The notes beneath the pieces were generated by a model, which was given only the letters and a program-made list of their open reading frames with translations, was not told the DNA's origin and did not search any database. 64,000 bases of DNA from Sulfitobacter dubius. Its GTDB lineage: Bacteria > Pseudomonadota > Alphaproteobacteria > Rhodobacterales > Rhodobacteraceae. Shown here one piece after another: positions 9,108 to 17,969 of this stretch (position 1 is the stretch's first letter; every line of letters begins with the position of its first letter). Both the position numbers and the translations under genes were made by a program. The stretch lies in NCBI RefSeq assembly GCF_900113435.1, contig NZ_FOPG01000002.1, positions 62,001-126,000 of the forward strand, given 5' to 3'.

Positions 9108-9452
9108 ATGCTCAAGGGATTAGGCGGCCTCGGCGATATGGCCGGGATGATGAAAAAAGCGCAGGAAATGCAGGGCAAGATGGCCGAACTGCAAGAGGAG
9201 ATGCACAACATCACCGTCGAAGGTGAATCCGGTGCGGGCCTCGTCAAAGCGACCTGTAGCGCCAAGGGTGAGTTGAAGGGGCTGGATATCGACCCGTCGA
9301 TCTTCAACAAAGACGAAAAGGAAGTGGTCGAAGACCTGATCCTCGCCGCCATCAAGGACGCGCAGAGCAAAGCCTCGGAACGCGCGCAGGCCGAGATGAG
9401 CAAGCTGACCGAAGGCATGGGCCTGCCCGCAGGTATGAAACTGCCCTTCTAA
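9108..9452 (+). CDS. ybaB: YbaB/EbfC nucleoid-associated protein
   Basis: 114 aa. Contains the family features: a Met-rich helical N-terminus (MKKAQEMQGKMAELQEEM), the strand GESGAGLVKATCSAKGELKGLDIDPS and a C-terminal helix ending in GLPAGMKLPF. These small dimeric proteins bind DNA and sit between dnaX and recR in most bacteria, as here. The ribosome binding site AAGGAG lies 7 nt before the ATG. A GAAA-loop hairpin with a 6-bp GGGGCG/CGCCCC stem follows the stop codon before recR. Confidence 0.95.
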   Translation: MLKGLGGLGDMAGMMKKAQEMQGKMAELQEEMHNITVEGESGAGLVKATCSAKGELKGLDIDPSIFNKDEKEVVEDLILAAIKDAQSKASERAQAEMSKLTEGMGLPAGMKLPF

Positions 9453-9491
9453 ACGGTTGGGGCGGAAACGCCCCTCCCCCTTCCCCCACAG

Positions 9492-10094
9492 GTGCCATTC
9501 TTGAGCTCTACCCGCGACATTGACGCTTTGATCGAGCTGATGGCGAAACTGCCCGGCCTTGGCCCCCGCTCGGCCCGGCGCGCAGTGCTGCACCTGATCC
9601 GCAAACGCGCGCTGTTGCTGACGCCTCTGTCCGACCTGATGCAGACCGTCGCCGCCACGGCGCGCGAATGCCTGAACTGCGGCAACGTGGGCACCGCTGA
9701 TGTCTGTGACATCTGCACTTCTGAAAGACGCGCCAATGGCGAGCTTTGCGTGGTCGAGGATGTGGCCGACCTTTGGGCGATGGAACGGTCCGGCGTGTTC
9801 AAAGGGCGCTATCATGTGCTGGGCGGCACGCTCTCGGCGCTGGATGCCATTGGCCCGCAGGAATTGCGCATCCCGCGGTTGGTGGACCGGATCGATACCG
9901 AAAGCGTGAGCGAAGTGATCCTCGCGCTGAACGCCACAATCGATGGGCAGACCACGGCACATTACATCGCGGATCAGCTGGAGGGCCGGGTGCGGCTCAC
10001 CTCCCTTGCCCAAGGGGTGCCGATTGGCGGGGAGCTTGATTACCTCGACGACGGGACGATCACCGCCGCGATGCAGGCGCGTAAGGCGCTTTAG
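9492..10094 (+). CDS. recR: recombination protein RecR
   Basis: About 200 aa. Works with RecO, whose gene is at 49.4-50.2 kb, and RecF to load RecA at gaps. A helix-hairpin-helix segment ([11 protein letters not shown]) is followed by a four-cysteine zinc finger (CLNCGN ... CDIC) and the Toprim domain with [15 protein letters not shown] and its acidic residues. The start is uncertain. The GTG at 9492 gives the listed extent, while a TTG at 9501 has AGG at a better spacing and gives an N-terminus closer to other alphaproteobacterial RecR proteins. Confidence 0.94.
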   Translation: MPFLSSTRDIDALIELMAKLPGLGPRSARRAVLHLIRKRALLLTPLSDLMQTVAATARECLNCGNVGTADVCDICTSERRANGELCVVEDVADLWAMERSGVFKGRYHVLGGTLSALDAIGPQELRIPRLVDRIDTESVSEVILALNATIDGQTTAHYIADQLEGRVRLTSLAQGVPIGGELDYLDDGTITAAMQARKAL

Positions 10095-10185
10095 ATCTCA
10101 CCGGAATTGCAGCCCGGAATCAAAGCGGGCCGCCCGCTCCTCCCAAAGCAGACGGCCCTTTTCCGTGGCGACGCAGATCGTGCCG

Positions 10186-11358
10186 TCAGAGCACGATCAC
10201 ATCAAGCGGCGGAAATCCGTTGAACCCAACCGAACTGTAGGAGCTTGTGTAGGCTCCGCAAGCGCGAATCATTACTTTATCGCCATCGCGCAGGGCCAAA
10301 GGCAGATGAATCGGTCGTTTTTCATAAAGGATGTCCGCCGAATCGCAGGACGGACCAGCCAAAACGCAGGGTCCGGTCTCTTCGCCGTCATGCGGGGTGA
10401 CGATCTGATAGCGAATCGCTTCGCCTTCAGTTTCCGCCAGACCCGAGAAACGACCGATATCCAGATAGACCCAGCGGTGCAGATCATCCGCGGATTTACG
10501 GCTCACCAGCATGACTTCGGCGGCGATGTGACCGGCCTCGGCCACCAGACCACGGCCCGGCTCTGCCATCACTTGCGGCACGTCGCCAAAGCGGGCTTTG
10601 ACGGCGCGCATCACAGCGGCAGCATAAGCGCGGGGCGCTTCGATGCTTTCGCCGTAAAAGGCCGGGAAGCCGCCGCCGAGGTTCAGCAGTTGCAGGTCAT
10701 GGCCATCGGCACGCGCGGCATGCCACAGCGGCGCGACTTGATCCAACACCGGGTTCCAGAACTCCGCCTTGCGGGTCTGCGAGCCGACGTGGAAGGACAG
10801 GCCGAAGGGCACGAGGCCCACGGCAACCGCGTGGTTCAGCAACGCAGGCAGCGCGGAACCGGCACAGCCGAATTTCCGGCTGAGCGGCCAGTCAGCCATG
10901 GAGTTTTCAACGATCAAGCGCAGGTAGACCCGCGCGCCCGGTGCGTGGGCGGCGATTTTGTCAAGTTCGGCTTCGCTGTCAGCTGCGAACAGGGTCACGC
11001 CAGCGGAATGCGCGAAAGCAATGTCGGACGCGCGTTTGATGGTGTTGCCGAAGGAGATGTTTTCCGGCTTCGCACCTTGGCTGAGGCAAAGCTCAATCTC
11101 TGCCCGCGAGGCCGCGTCAAAGCCAGAGCCTTTTTTGACCAGCAGACGAATGATTTCAGGCGCCGGGTTTGCCTTCACTGCGTAGTGGATATGCGCCTCG
11201 CCCAGCCCTTTGTGCAGCGCGTCATATTGCGCGGCGACACGGTCACGGCTGATCACCAGCGTTGGTTTGTCAAAGCTGTTGGCAGCGATATAGGCGGCAG
11301 CCGGATCCGCGAATGCAGTGGATGCGGTGCGCAGGGCACCGGGGACTGTAGCGTTCAT
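10186..11358 (-). CDS. ornithine decarboxylase, fold-type III (DABA/ODC/DapDC-like family)
   Basis: 390 aa. Decarboxylates ornithine to putrescine for polyamine synthesis. The PLP lysine is in HYAVKANP (about residue 65). The glycine-rich phosphate-binding segment LNLGGGFP, the EPGRG motif and the C-terminal catalytic GPSCDSADILY are all present, and GAYT follows. The Asp after the active-site Cys and the absence of LysA-specific residues favour ornithine over diaminopimelate; a lysine/ornithine decarboxylase of mixed specificity is possible. The ATG at 11358 is preceded by GGAG at 6 nt; that GGAG is itself part of a small hairpin. A structured leader precedes it. Confidence 0.9.
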   Translation of the reverse strand: MNATVPGALRTASTAFADPAAAYIAANSFDKPTLVISRDRVAAQYDALHKGLGEAHIHYAVKANPAPEIIRLLVKKGSGFDAASRAEIELCLSQGAKPENISFGNTIKRASDIAFAHSAGVTLFAADSEAELDKIAAHAPGARVYLRLIVENSMADWPLSRKFGCAGSALPALLNHAVAVGLVPFGLSFHVGSQTRKAEFWNPVLDQVAPLWHAARADGHDLQLLNLGGGFPAFYGESIEAPRAYAAAVMRAVKARFGDVPQVMAEPGRGLVAEAGHIAAEVMLVSRKSADDLHRWVYLDIGRFSGLAETEGEAIRYQIVTPHDGEETGPCVLAGPSCDSADILYEKRPIHLPLALRDGDKVMIRACGAYTSSYSSVGFNGFPPLDVIVL

Positions 11359-11460
11359 GGTCATCTCCAAAGAGCAGGTGGGGCTGGTTCCCCGCGTGTC
11401 GTTTCAAGAGACGTTACCGTCGCTACATAAACGCGGGTCAGTCAGAGTAGGAACTGACCG
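11359..11460 (-). promoter_or_regulatory. structured 5' leader of the ornithine decarboxylase gene (speF-motif candidate)
   Basis: Read on the minus strand, this leader holds in order: GGTCAGT/ACTGACC (11459-11436, 7 bp, 10-nt loop); a GACG-GTAA... hairpin with stem GACG/CGTC (11421-11410); GGGG/CCCC (11393-11380); and CTC-TTTG-GAG (11374-11365), which buries the ribosome binding site. An alternative helix CCCGCG (11437-11432) with CGCGGG (11396-11391) uses the same GGG as the third hairpin, so the two pairings exclude each other. An RNA motif called speF is known upstream of alphaproteobacterial ornithine decarboxylase genes; matching to it is inferred from context and not checked against the covariance model. 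Confidence 0.55.
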
Positions 11461-11550
11461 GCCAGAGGCGCGTGCGTTGGCGTCTGTAATGCGCCAAATA
11501 CGCCGTTTTAGGATTCGTACAAGAGGTAAAATTGCCCCTGATGCAGATTG

Positions 11551-12672
11551 TTAGTTTTGCTCGTCTTCCCAGTCACTGCCGATGGGATCGCGGTCTCTTT
11601 TTCGTTCTTCTTTGATCATATCTTTAGTTTCCTTTTCTTCCTCACGGTCGGCACCTTCGGGATCGCTTTCAGCGGCTTCTGTTTCGGCCAAGGCCAGCAC
11701 AAACCACATCGGGAAGTGATCCGAGCCGATCTTATCAAGCCGGTCCATTTCCAGCAGACGAAACTGCGGATCATGGAACAGGTGATCCAACGGCCAGCGC
11801 ATCCAAGGCATCGTTGCGCTGAAGGTATTGTACATGCCGCGCCCCACGCGCGGATCCAAAAGGCCCGAAAGCCGCTGGAACCGCCGCGTCGTCGTAGACC
11901 ACGCCACGTCATTCAGATCGCCTGTCACCACGGCAGGCAGCGAGTCTTTCTCAGCTTCGATACCGACCATCGCAATCTCGCTGTCGCGGCCCTTTGTGTC
12001 ATGCTCAATCACTGGCGGCTCGGGGTGCACGACATAGAGGCGGAAATCCTCTCCCATTGGCAGATGCACCCGGGCGCGGATCGACGGCACCTCACGCGTT
12101 ACCAATTCACGGACCTCTACCTCAGACAGCGGCAGCTTAGACATGACACACAGCCCATAGCCATTATCGAGCGGTACATCGATGCGCTGGTCATAATTTT
12201 TGCCCAGCCCGTTGTCTAAGGCGTCAATCCAATCCTGATCCACCTCGATGGCCATGAAGATATCCGGCACGCGTGCCTCAACAAGGGCAATAAGTTTGCC
12301 ATAGTCGCGGTTGGATTTTTTGACGTTCGCAGCCACCAGACTGAACTGGCGGTCCGTCGTTCTGCGCAATTCCGGTGACGCAGCCAACGATTGCTTGTGC
12401 CAGATCGGAGTGAACTTGATGATATATAGGGACTGAAGCGCAGCCACGCCCAGCATCAGCGCGATACCCACCATGCCGGAGGGGGTCGTCGCGCCCTGCG
12501 TTAGTGCAAAAGCTGCCGCCAGCAGCAATGCCAAACCTAGAAATTGCTCGCGGGGAAATGCCAGCCCCCGGACCGCACCAAACGGCAGCTTGCTCAGGGG
12601 CAGAAGACTGCACAGGATCAGCAACGCCGCCACCCCCCAAATTGCCCAATCCAATGCCGTTTCCAAATTCAT
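11551..12672 (-). CDS. endonuclease/exonuclease/phosphatase (EEP) family membrane protein
   Basis: 373 aa. About residues 1-85 form three hydrophobic helices; the rest is an EEP-fold domain with SLVAANVKKSN, a Glu at the metal site in AIEVDQDW, GDLNDVAWS and the C-terminal SDHFPM (Asp-His pair). Such membrane-anchored EEP proteins are annotated as putative phosphodiesterases; substrate is unknown. The C-terminal 40 residues are highly charged (EEEKETKD..., KEERKRDRD) and probably disordered. It lies upstream of the decarboxylase gene on the same strand, separated by 192 bp that mainly hold that gene's leader. Confidence 0.85.
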   Translation of the reverse strand: MNLETALDWAIWGVAALLILCSLLPLSKLPFGAVRGLAFPREQFLGLALLLAAAFALTQGATTPSGMVGIALMLGVAALQSLYIIKFTPIWHKQSLAASPELRRTTDRQFSLVAANVKKSNRDYGKLIALVEARVPDIFMAIEVDQDWIDALDNGLGKNYDQRIDVPLDNGYGLCVMSKLPLSEVEVRELVTREVPSIRARVHLPMGEDFRLYVVHPEPPVIEHDTKGRDSEIAMVGIEAEKDSLPAVVTGDLNDVAWSTTTRRFQRLSGLLDPRVGRGMYNTFSATMPWMRWPLDHLFHDPQFRLLEMDRLDKIGSDHFPMWFVLALAETEAAESDPEGADREEEKETKDMIKEERKRDRDPIGSDWEDEQN

Positions 12673-12707
12673 CCCCCAGCGCGATGCGCCCCTATTTCAA
12701 ATACAAA

Positions 12708-12736
12708 ACAGGGCGTCGGAGAAACCGACGCCCTGT
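12708..12736 (-). terminator. intrinsic terminator after the DUF1013 gene
   Basis: A 12-bp perfect inverted repeat (12708-12719 and 12725-12736) with a 5-nt loop. On the minus strand it is followed by TTTTGTATTT. It lies about 57 bp beyond the stop codon of the TrcR-like gene and just upstream of the EEP gene's start. Confidence 0.85.
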
Positions 12737-12792
12737 CACTTTAACACATCCTTGTGGCGAAAGTTCCTTCCGCCGCACCGCTCTGAGGGGGC

Positions 12793-13569
12793 TTAACCCT
12801 TGGCCTTATCCTCGGCGTCGTCATCTTCTTCGGTGCTGTCGGGCAGCGAGAAGAAGCTGTCGGCATCTGAGTAATCGCCCTTCGAGTGATCTTCTTCATC
12901 GTCGTCCGTGCTGTTGCCGGAGAGGGTGAATGTTTCCAGACCTTCGATGGCCGTTGGGATCTTGGGCTCGTTATCCATGCCAAGGCTCTGCTCTGTCGAC
13001 ACCAGCTTGCGGCGCTCGTCGTCGTTCATCACTTCGCCCGCAGCGGCCTTTTTCGCGGCAGCCTTTTGCACGGCAGCATCAAGTTCGGATTGTTTGCACA
13101 GGCCAAGAGCAACCGGATCGATCGGCTGGATGTTGGAGATGTTCCAGTGCGTGCGCTCGCGAATCGCTTGGATCGTCGGCTTGGTGGTGCCCACCAGCTT
13201 GCTGACCTGACCATCGCTAAGTTCGGGGTGGAATTTGACCAACCACAAGATCGACGCCGGACGGTCCTGACGTTTGCTGAGCGGCGTGTAGCGCGGGCCG
13301 CGGCGTTTTTCTTCGCCCTCGGCGGCGGCGTTGAACTTGAGCTTCAGCTTGTGCATCGGGTTGTCTTGCGCCGCGTCAATTTCTTCTTGCGTCAGCTGGT
13401 TGTTGGCAACCGGGTCAAACCCTTTCACACCCTGTGCAACGTCGCCATCGGCGATGCCCTGCACTTCCAACTCATGCATCCCGACGAAATCGGCGATCTG
13501 CTTGAAGCTGATGGTGGTGTTGTCCACGAGCCAAACGGCGGTGGCTTTGGCCATAATAGGTTTTGCCAT
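12793..13569 (-). CDS. trcR: DUF1013 family protein, TrcR-type cell-cycle transcriptional regulator
   Basis: 258 aa. Has the start MAKPxMAKATAVWLVDNT and the ordered helical segments (SFKQIADFVGMHELEVQGIADGD, then LVKFHPELSDGQVSKLVGTTKPTIQAI) typical of DUF1013. Two of these look like helix-turn-helix units. The C-terminal 60 residues are very acidic and low in complexity. The family is confined to alphaproteobacteria and is named TrcR for a cell-cycle regulator of the CtrA network. Function here is by family only. The gene is divergent from RNase T2 and ends in a strong terminator. Confidence 0.88.
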   Translation of the reverse strand: MAKPIMAKATAVWLVDNTTISFKQIADFVGMHELEVQGIADGDVAQGVKGFDPVANNQLTQEEIDAAQDNPMHKLKLKFNAAAEGEEKRRGPRYTPLSKRQDRPASILWLVKFHPELSDGQVSKLVGTTKPTIQAIRERTHWNISNIQPIDPVALGLCKQSELDAAVQKAAAKKAAAGEVMNDDERRKLVSTEQSLGMDNEPKIPTAIEGLETFTLSGNSTDDDEEDHSKGDYSDADSFFSLPDSTEEDDDAEDKAKG

Positions 13570-13692
13570 GTCACTCTCCTAAAAACACAATTTTCCCGTC
13601 GCCTGAAAGGCTGTCCTGTCTGGCAGAACGGTCTTCATTGTCGGGGAAGTTGGCGGCTGTATACTAACTCAAACTTCATAAGGAAAGACCCA

Positions 13693-14337
13693 ATGCGGCC
13701 ACTGCGCGCCTGTCTGCTGATCCTCGGGCTGCTTGCCCCCATCGCCACGCTGGCCGAAGGGGAGCGCTCAGGCGAATTCGATTACTATGTCATGTCTCTG
13801 TCTTGGTCACCAAATTGGTGCGAATTGACCGGCGATGCGCGCCAGTCCCCGCAATGCGATGCGGATAAGGACCATGGCTGGACCCTGCATGGGCTTTGGC
13901 CGCAGTTCACGCGCGGGTATCCGTCTTACTGTCAAAGCGGTCGGCGCCCGCCCAGCCGCGCACAGACCGGGGCCATGGCCGATATCATGGGCACCGGCGG
14001 CTTGGCGTGGCATCAATGGAAGAAACACGGCTCTTGCAGCGGACTGGACCCGGCGGATTATTTCGCCCTTTCCCGAGAGGCTTACGCACGCATCGACCGC
14101 CCAGAGGTGTTTCGCAAGCTGGACCGTACCGTTACCCTGCCAGCCGCCGTCGTCGAACAAGCATTTTTGAAAGCAAACCCCGATCTGACCGACCAAGGGA
14201 TTACCATCACCTGTAGTCAAGATCATATTCAAGAGGCACGCATCTGCCTCTCACGCAGTCTCGACTTCATTCCTTGCGGTCCGGATGTGCGACGCGATTG
14301 TAGCCTTGATAACGCTCTGTTCACCCCCCTGCGCTAA
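13693..14337 (+). CDS. ribonuclease T2 family protein, secreted
   Basis: 214 aa. A cleavable signal peptide (MRPLRACLLILGLLAPIATLA) precedes the mature enzyme. Both catalytic blocks are there: CAS I as LHGLWPQF and CAS II as HQWKKHGSC. Cysteines for disulfides are spread through the chain. RNase T2 enzymes act in the periplasm or outside the cell and cleave RNA through 2',3'-cyclic phosphates. The ATG at 13693 has AAGGAAAG about 5-11 nt upstream. A weak GC-rich hairpin (14364-14396) follows; nothing else is seen in the 158-bp gap to the next stop. Confidence 0.93.
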   Translation: MRPLRACLLILGLLAPIATLAEGERSGEFDYYVMSLSWSPNWCELTGDARQSPQCDADKDHGWTLHGLWPQFTRGYPSYCQSGRRPPSRAQTGAMADIMGTGGLAWHQWKKHGSCSGLDPADYFALSREAYARIDRPEVFRKLDRTVTLPAAVVEQAFLKANPDLTDQGITITCSQDHIQEARICLSRSLDFIPCGPDVRRDCSLDNALFTPLR

Positions 14338-14495
14338 AGCATCGAGACAGCTATTGATGTGAAAGCGGGAGAGGCATAATTTCCTCCCCCGCTATCAATT
14401 GCCTTACGGCTCTCTCTCCAACACGGGTGATGGCGTCCCATTCCGTGCTTAAAGTAAACGAATAGTTTCTTAACAATTCGTTACTGTCTCAACCT

Positions 14496-15506
14496 TTACT
14501 CATCTTCTTCGGTGCTCAGCTCTCCGCCCACTGTCAAGACGATCTTGCCGATATGGCCACTGGCCTCCATCCGGCGGTGCGCGTCGTTTGCCCCTGAAAG
14601 ATCATAGGTGCTGTCCATCACCGGGGCCACGCGCCCAGCCTCCAACAGCGGCCAGACGTTTTGCAGCAATTCCTCAGCGATCCGCGCTTTGGCAAGGTCA
14701 CTTTGGGGCCGTAGGGTCGAACCGGTCATGGTCAGGCGACGTGTCATCAGCGTGACAAAGTTTACCTCTTGCTTGGCCCCCTGCAGGAAAGCGATCTGCA
14801 CCAGCCTGCCGTCCTCGGCCAGAGCCTTGAGGTTGCGGTTGATATAGCTGCCGCCTACCATGTCGAGGATCACATCCGCACCGCCCTCGGCCTGCAGCAC
14901 GTCAACGAAATCCGTATCCCGGTAGTTGATCGCCACTTCGGCACCCAACTTCATGCAAGCGGTGCATTTGCTATCCGTGCCCGCGGTCACGAACACCCGC
15001 GCGCCCAAGATGCGCGCTAGTTGAATCGCCGTAGTGCCGATCCCGGAAGAGCCGCCGTGGATGAGCACTTTCTCTCCGGCTTTAAGCCCGCCCCGCATAA
15101 AAAGGTTGGACCAGACGGTAAAGAAGGTCTCAGGCAAACAAGCGGCTTCTTTCAGCCCCATCCCTTCGGGGATCGGCAGGCAATGCGCGGCGGGCGTCGC
15201 CACATACTCGGCATAGCCGCCACCGGGCAGCAGCGCGCAGACCAGATCCCCCGGTGCCAGTGTCGTCACCCCGGACCCGACCTCGACGACCTCACCCGAC
15301 GCCTCCAGCCCCGGCAGATCACTGGCGGTGGCGGGGGGCGCGTATTTGCCCGCGCGCTGCAGCGCGTCGGGGCGGTTCACCCCGGCATAGGCGACCTTGA
15401 TGATGACCTGCCCGTGTTTTGGTTGGGGCCGGGGGCGGGTGGTGCCCTGCAGAACGTCCGGACCGCCGGGTTCGGTGATTTCGATTGCACGCATGGTCTG
15501 TGTCAT
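14496..15506 (-). CDS. NAD(P)H:quinone oxidoreductase, PIG3/zinc-free MDR family
   Basis: 336 aa. Medium-chain dehydrogenase/reductase fold: an N-terminal GroES-like domain (about 30-150) and a Rossmann domain with the NADPH loop HGGSSGIGTTAIQLA. The zinc-binding cysteines of alcohol dehydrogenases are absent, as usual for quinone oxidoreductases. The segment PETFFTVWSNLF is typical of the PIG3 subgroup. Start at 15506 (MTQTMRAIEITEPGG) is chosen for homology; GAGG lies about 10 nt upstream. Divergent from the AMP-ligase gene with under 100 bp between. Confidence 0.9.
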   Translation of the reverse strand: MTQTMRAIEITEPGGPDVLQGTTRPRPQPKHGQVIIKVAYAGVNRPDALQRAGKYAPPATASDLPGLEASGEVVEVGSGVTTLAPGDLVCALLPGGGYAEYVATPAAHCLPIPEGMGLKEAACLPETFFTVWSNLFMRGGLKAGEKVLIHGGSSGIGTTAIQLARILGARVFVTAGTDSKCTACMKLGAEVAINYRDTDFVDVLQAEGGADVILDMVGGSYINRNLKALAEDGRLVQIAFLQGAKQEVNFVTLMTRRLTMTGSTLRPQSDLAKARIAEELLQNVWPLLEAGRVAPVMDSTYDLSGANDAHRRMEASGHIGKIVLTVGGELSTEEDE

Positions 15507-15603
15507 GTCTGAAGTATCCTCGGGTCTGGTTTTGCCGCAGCCTAACGGGCGCCCCGTGGGCATGCACCCGGAATTTCCACCCCAGAACCGGAGGGAGGGT
15601 CAG

Positions 15604-16833
15604 ATGGCTGTAGAGGATAGATTTGCTTGGGCCGAAGGCGCGCGGCTTTTCGCCGGGGTTCAGGAACTGCTCCGCCCGTCTCTGGGCAACAGCGACGCCT
15701 TCCGCCCCCTGCCCGCAACGCCGACGGCCGACGCTCTCGCGGCCCTTGGCGCCGCCATCACCCAACGCGCACCTTTCTGCCTGAGTGACCGTCCCTTGCC
15801 GGAAGACCTCACCTGCCCGCCCGGTGTTTTTTTGACCCTAACTGGCGGGGCGTCTGGCCTGCCCAAAGCAGTCCGGCGCAGTCAGAGATCGTGGACCGCC
15901 AGCTTCGCGTTCAATGCCGATCGTTTCGCCTTGCGCAGCACCGACAGTGTCGCGGTGCTGGGTCAGCTCAGCCATTCGCTCTCGCTTTATGCCGTTTTGG
16001 AAGCGCTGCATTTGGGGCTTGATACCCATGTCTTGGCTCAGCACTCCCCTCGCACTCAGGCGGCGCGCATCTCGAAGGTCGGCGCGACCCTTATCTACGC
16101 CACACCGACCCAACTGCGCCTGCTTGCACGCGGAGCCGCCGCGCCGCTGCCTTCGCTTCGGCTGGTGCTTTGCGGGGGCGGTGCGCTGGACGCGGCAACT
16201 AGGGCTGCGGTAAAGACCCTCTGCCCCAACGCGGCGCTCCATGTTTTCTATGGCGCTGCCGAGACGAGCTTTATCACCCTTGCAGATGCCGACACCCCCA
16301 AAGGATCAGTCGGCCAGCCCTACCCAAGTGTAGAACTGCGCCTGTTGGATGAGAAGAGCCACCCCACATCTGGTGTAGGCGAAATCTGGGTGCGCAGCCC
16401 CTATCTGTTCGACGGTTATGCATTGGGCGACAGCCCCGACACCCGCTGGCACGATGGCTTCGTAACCGTGGGCGAAATGGGTGAGTTTGACGCCAACGGA
16501 CAGCTTTGGATCAAGGGGCGGCGCCAGCGCATGGTGCAGATCGCAGATCAGCTTGTCTTCCCCGAAGCGGTCGAGGCAATGATCGCCGCGCGGGAGGGCA
16601 CGGTCTGCGCCGTTCTGCCGCGGGTTGACACAATGCGCGGCCAGCAACTGGTGGCGGTTGTCGAAGGCGCAGAAAACCGCGCACAGGCCGAAAAGATCAT
16701 TGAGACATGCCGCGCGGAACTCGGCCCATTGGCAAGCCCCCGGCGCGTGTATTTTCGCCCCGAGCTACCGCTGCTCCCCTCCGGCAAGCCTGACCTGCGC
16801 GCCCTCTCAACTTGGCTGGAGACACAATCATGA
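15604..16833 (+). CDS. short AMP-dependent acyl-CoA synthetase/ligase (YhfT-like)
   Basis: 409 aa, clearly shorter than the usual 500-550 aa of the AMP-binding family: the chain begins only about 80 residues before the P-loop. Motifs: LTGGASGLPK in place of the usual TSGTTGxPK, FYGAAE (A5), VGEMGEFD where TGD is normal (A7), KGRRQRMVQIADQLVFP (hinge/A8), and LPSGKPD with the catalytic Lys. The acyl substrate is unknown. ATG at 15604 follows GGAGGGAGGG. It overlaps the thiolase by 4 bp (ATGA), so the two are translationally coupled. They converge on the biotin transporter operon; in Bacillus subtilis yhfT and yhfS sit with a bioY gene under BirA control. Confidence 0.8.
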   Translation: MAVEDRFAWAEGARLFAGVQELLRPSLGNSDAFRPLPATPTADALAALGAAITQRAPFCLSDRPLPEDLTCPPGVFLTLTGGASGLPKAVRRSQRSWTASFAFNADRFALRSTDSVAVLGQLSHSLSLYAVLEALHLGLDTHVLAQHSPRTQAARISKVGATLIYATPTQLRLLARGAAAPLPSLRLVLCGGGALDAATRAAVKTLCPNAALHVFYGAAETSFITLADADTPKGSVGQPYPSVELRLLDEKSHPTSGVGEIWVRSPYLFDGYALGDSPDTRWHDGFVTVGEMGEFDANGQLWIKGRRQRMVQIADQLVFPEAVEAMIAAREGTVCAVLPRVDTMRGQQLVAVVEGAENRAQAEKIIETCRAELGPLASPRRVYFRPELPLLPSGKPDLRALSTWLETQS

Positions 16834-17936
16834 CCCGCGCCTACATCATCGCCGCCTGCCGCAGTCCGGTCGCACCGCGCGACGGGGCGCTGTCGCATCT
16901 ATCCCTACCCGACCTCGCCGCCCCAGTGCTTCGGGCTGCACTGTCTCACGCCGGGCTGACGCTTGAACAAGTTGACGAGGTGATTTGCAGCACCGCCATT
17001 GGCCCCGGTGGTAACCCTGCGCGCAGCATTGCGCTGGCAGCGGGACTGCCACAGCATGTGGCGGGCCTGAGCATTGACCGGCAATGCGCGGGCGGGCTGG
17101 ATACGCTGGCGCTGGCACGACAAATGATCCTGAGCGGTGCCGCAGAGGTGGTCGTCGCGGGAGGTGCTGAGAGCTATTCCCGCCAGCCACTGCGCTATCG
17201 TACATTCTCCGATAGCCGCCCGCCCGAAGCCTACACCCAAGCGCCCTTTACCCCCTGGCCAGAACGCGACCCCGAAATGGCGCAGGCCGCCGCAGAACTT
17301 GGCTTGTCACAAGGCATCACCCGCCAAGCGCAGGATGATTGGGCGGTAGAGAGCCATGCAAAAGCCCGCGCGCATCTGCCGGCGGACACAGAGCTGGTGC
17401 CGCTGGCGGGGACCGAAAACGATACATTCACCCGCCGCCTTACCCCCGCGCTCTGCCGCCGCGCCAGAGTGCTGACTGGGGACATCACCGCTGCCAATGC
17501 CGCCGTTGCTGCCGACGCGGCGGCCTTTTGCATCGTGGTGTCTGAGCGTGTGACGAGAGAAATCACCGCACCAAAGGTTGAACTTCTTGCCACGGCTACA
17601 AAGGGCGGCACCCCCGAAGAGCCGGGGGTGGCCCCGCTAATGGCGATTGATGATGTGTTTCGGCAAAGTGGGCTATCTGCGGGCAATCTTGATGTGGCCG
17701 AGATCATGGAAGCCTACGCCGTGCAGGCCATCGCTTGTGTGACTGGCGCAGGAATTGCGCCGGGGATCACAAACCTCGGCGGGGGGGCGCTGGCGCGAGG
17801 GCATCCCATTGGCGCTTCGGGGGCAATCAATGCGGTGCGGCTCTGGCATGAGTTGGTGGCGCGGGGCGCAGGCACAGGGCTGGCGGCGATTGCTGCGGCT
17901 GGGGGGATCGGCTGTGCCGCATTGATGCGGCTGTAG
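16830..17936 (+). CDS. thiolase-family protein (YhfS-like), altered active site
   Basis: 368 aa, slightly short for the family. The nucleophilic Cys86 is in DRQCAGGLD, and the C-terminal GGGALARGHPIGASGA contains the catalytic His. Two other motifs are changed: the NEAF box reads MEAYA, and where CxGGGxG holds the second catalytic Cys this protein has AAAGGIG. Without that Cys normal thiolytic proton transfer is unlikely, so a condensing, SCP2-like or different acyl-transfer activity is possible. Coupled to the ligase by a 4-bp overlap; converges on bioY (33 bp between stops). Function is inferred only from family and neighbours. Confidence 0.8.
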   Translation: MTRAYIIAACRSPVAPRDGALSHLSLPDLAAPVLRAALSHAGLTLEQVDEVICSTAIGPGGNPARSIALAAGLPQHVAGLSIDRQCAGGLDTLALARQMILSGAAEVVVAGGAESYSRQPLRYRTFSDSRPPEAYTQAPFTPWPERDPEMAQAAAELGLSQGITRQAQDDWAVESHAKARAHLPADTELVPLAGTENDTFTRRLTPALCRRARVLTGDITAANAAVAADAAAFCIVVSERVTREITAPKVELLATATKGGTPEEPGVAPLMAIDDVFRQSGLSAGNLDVAEIMEAYAVQAIACVTGAGIAPGITNLGGGALARGHPIGASGAINAVRLWHELVARGAGTGLAAIAAAGGIGCAALMRL

Positions 17937-17969
17937 CGGCCCGTCCCCGATGTGAACGGGCCGATTGTA

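Noticed and set aside
9943-11430. A 495-codon plus-strand frame
   Set aside because: Antisense to ornithine decarboxylase and overlapping recR; no recognisable domain.
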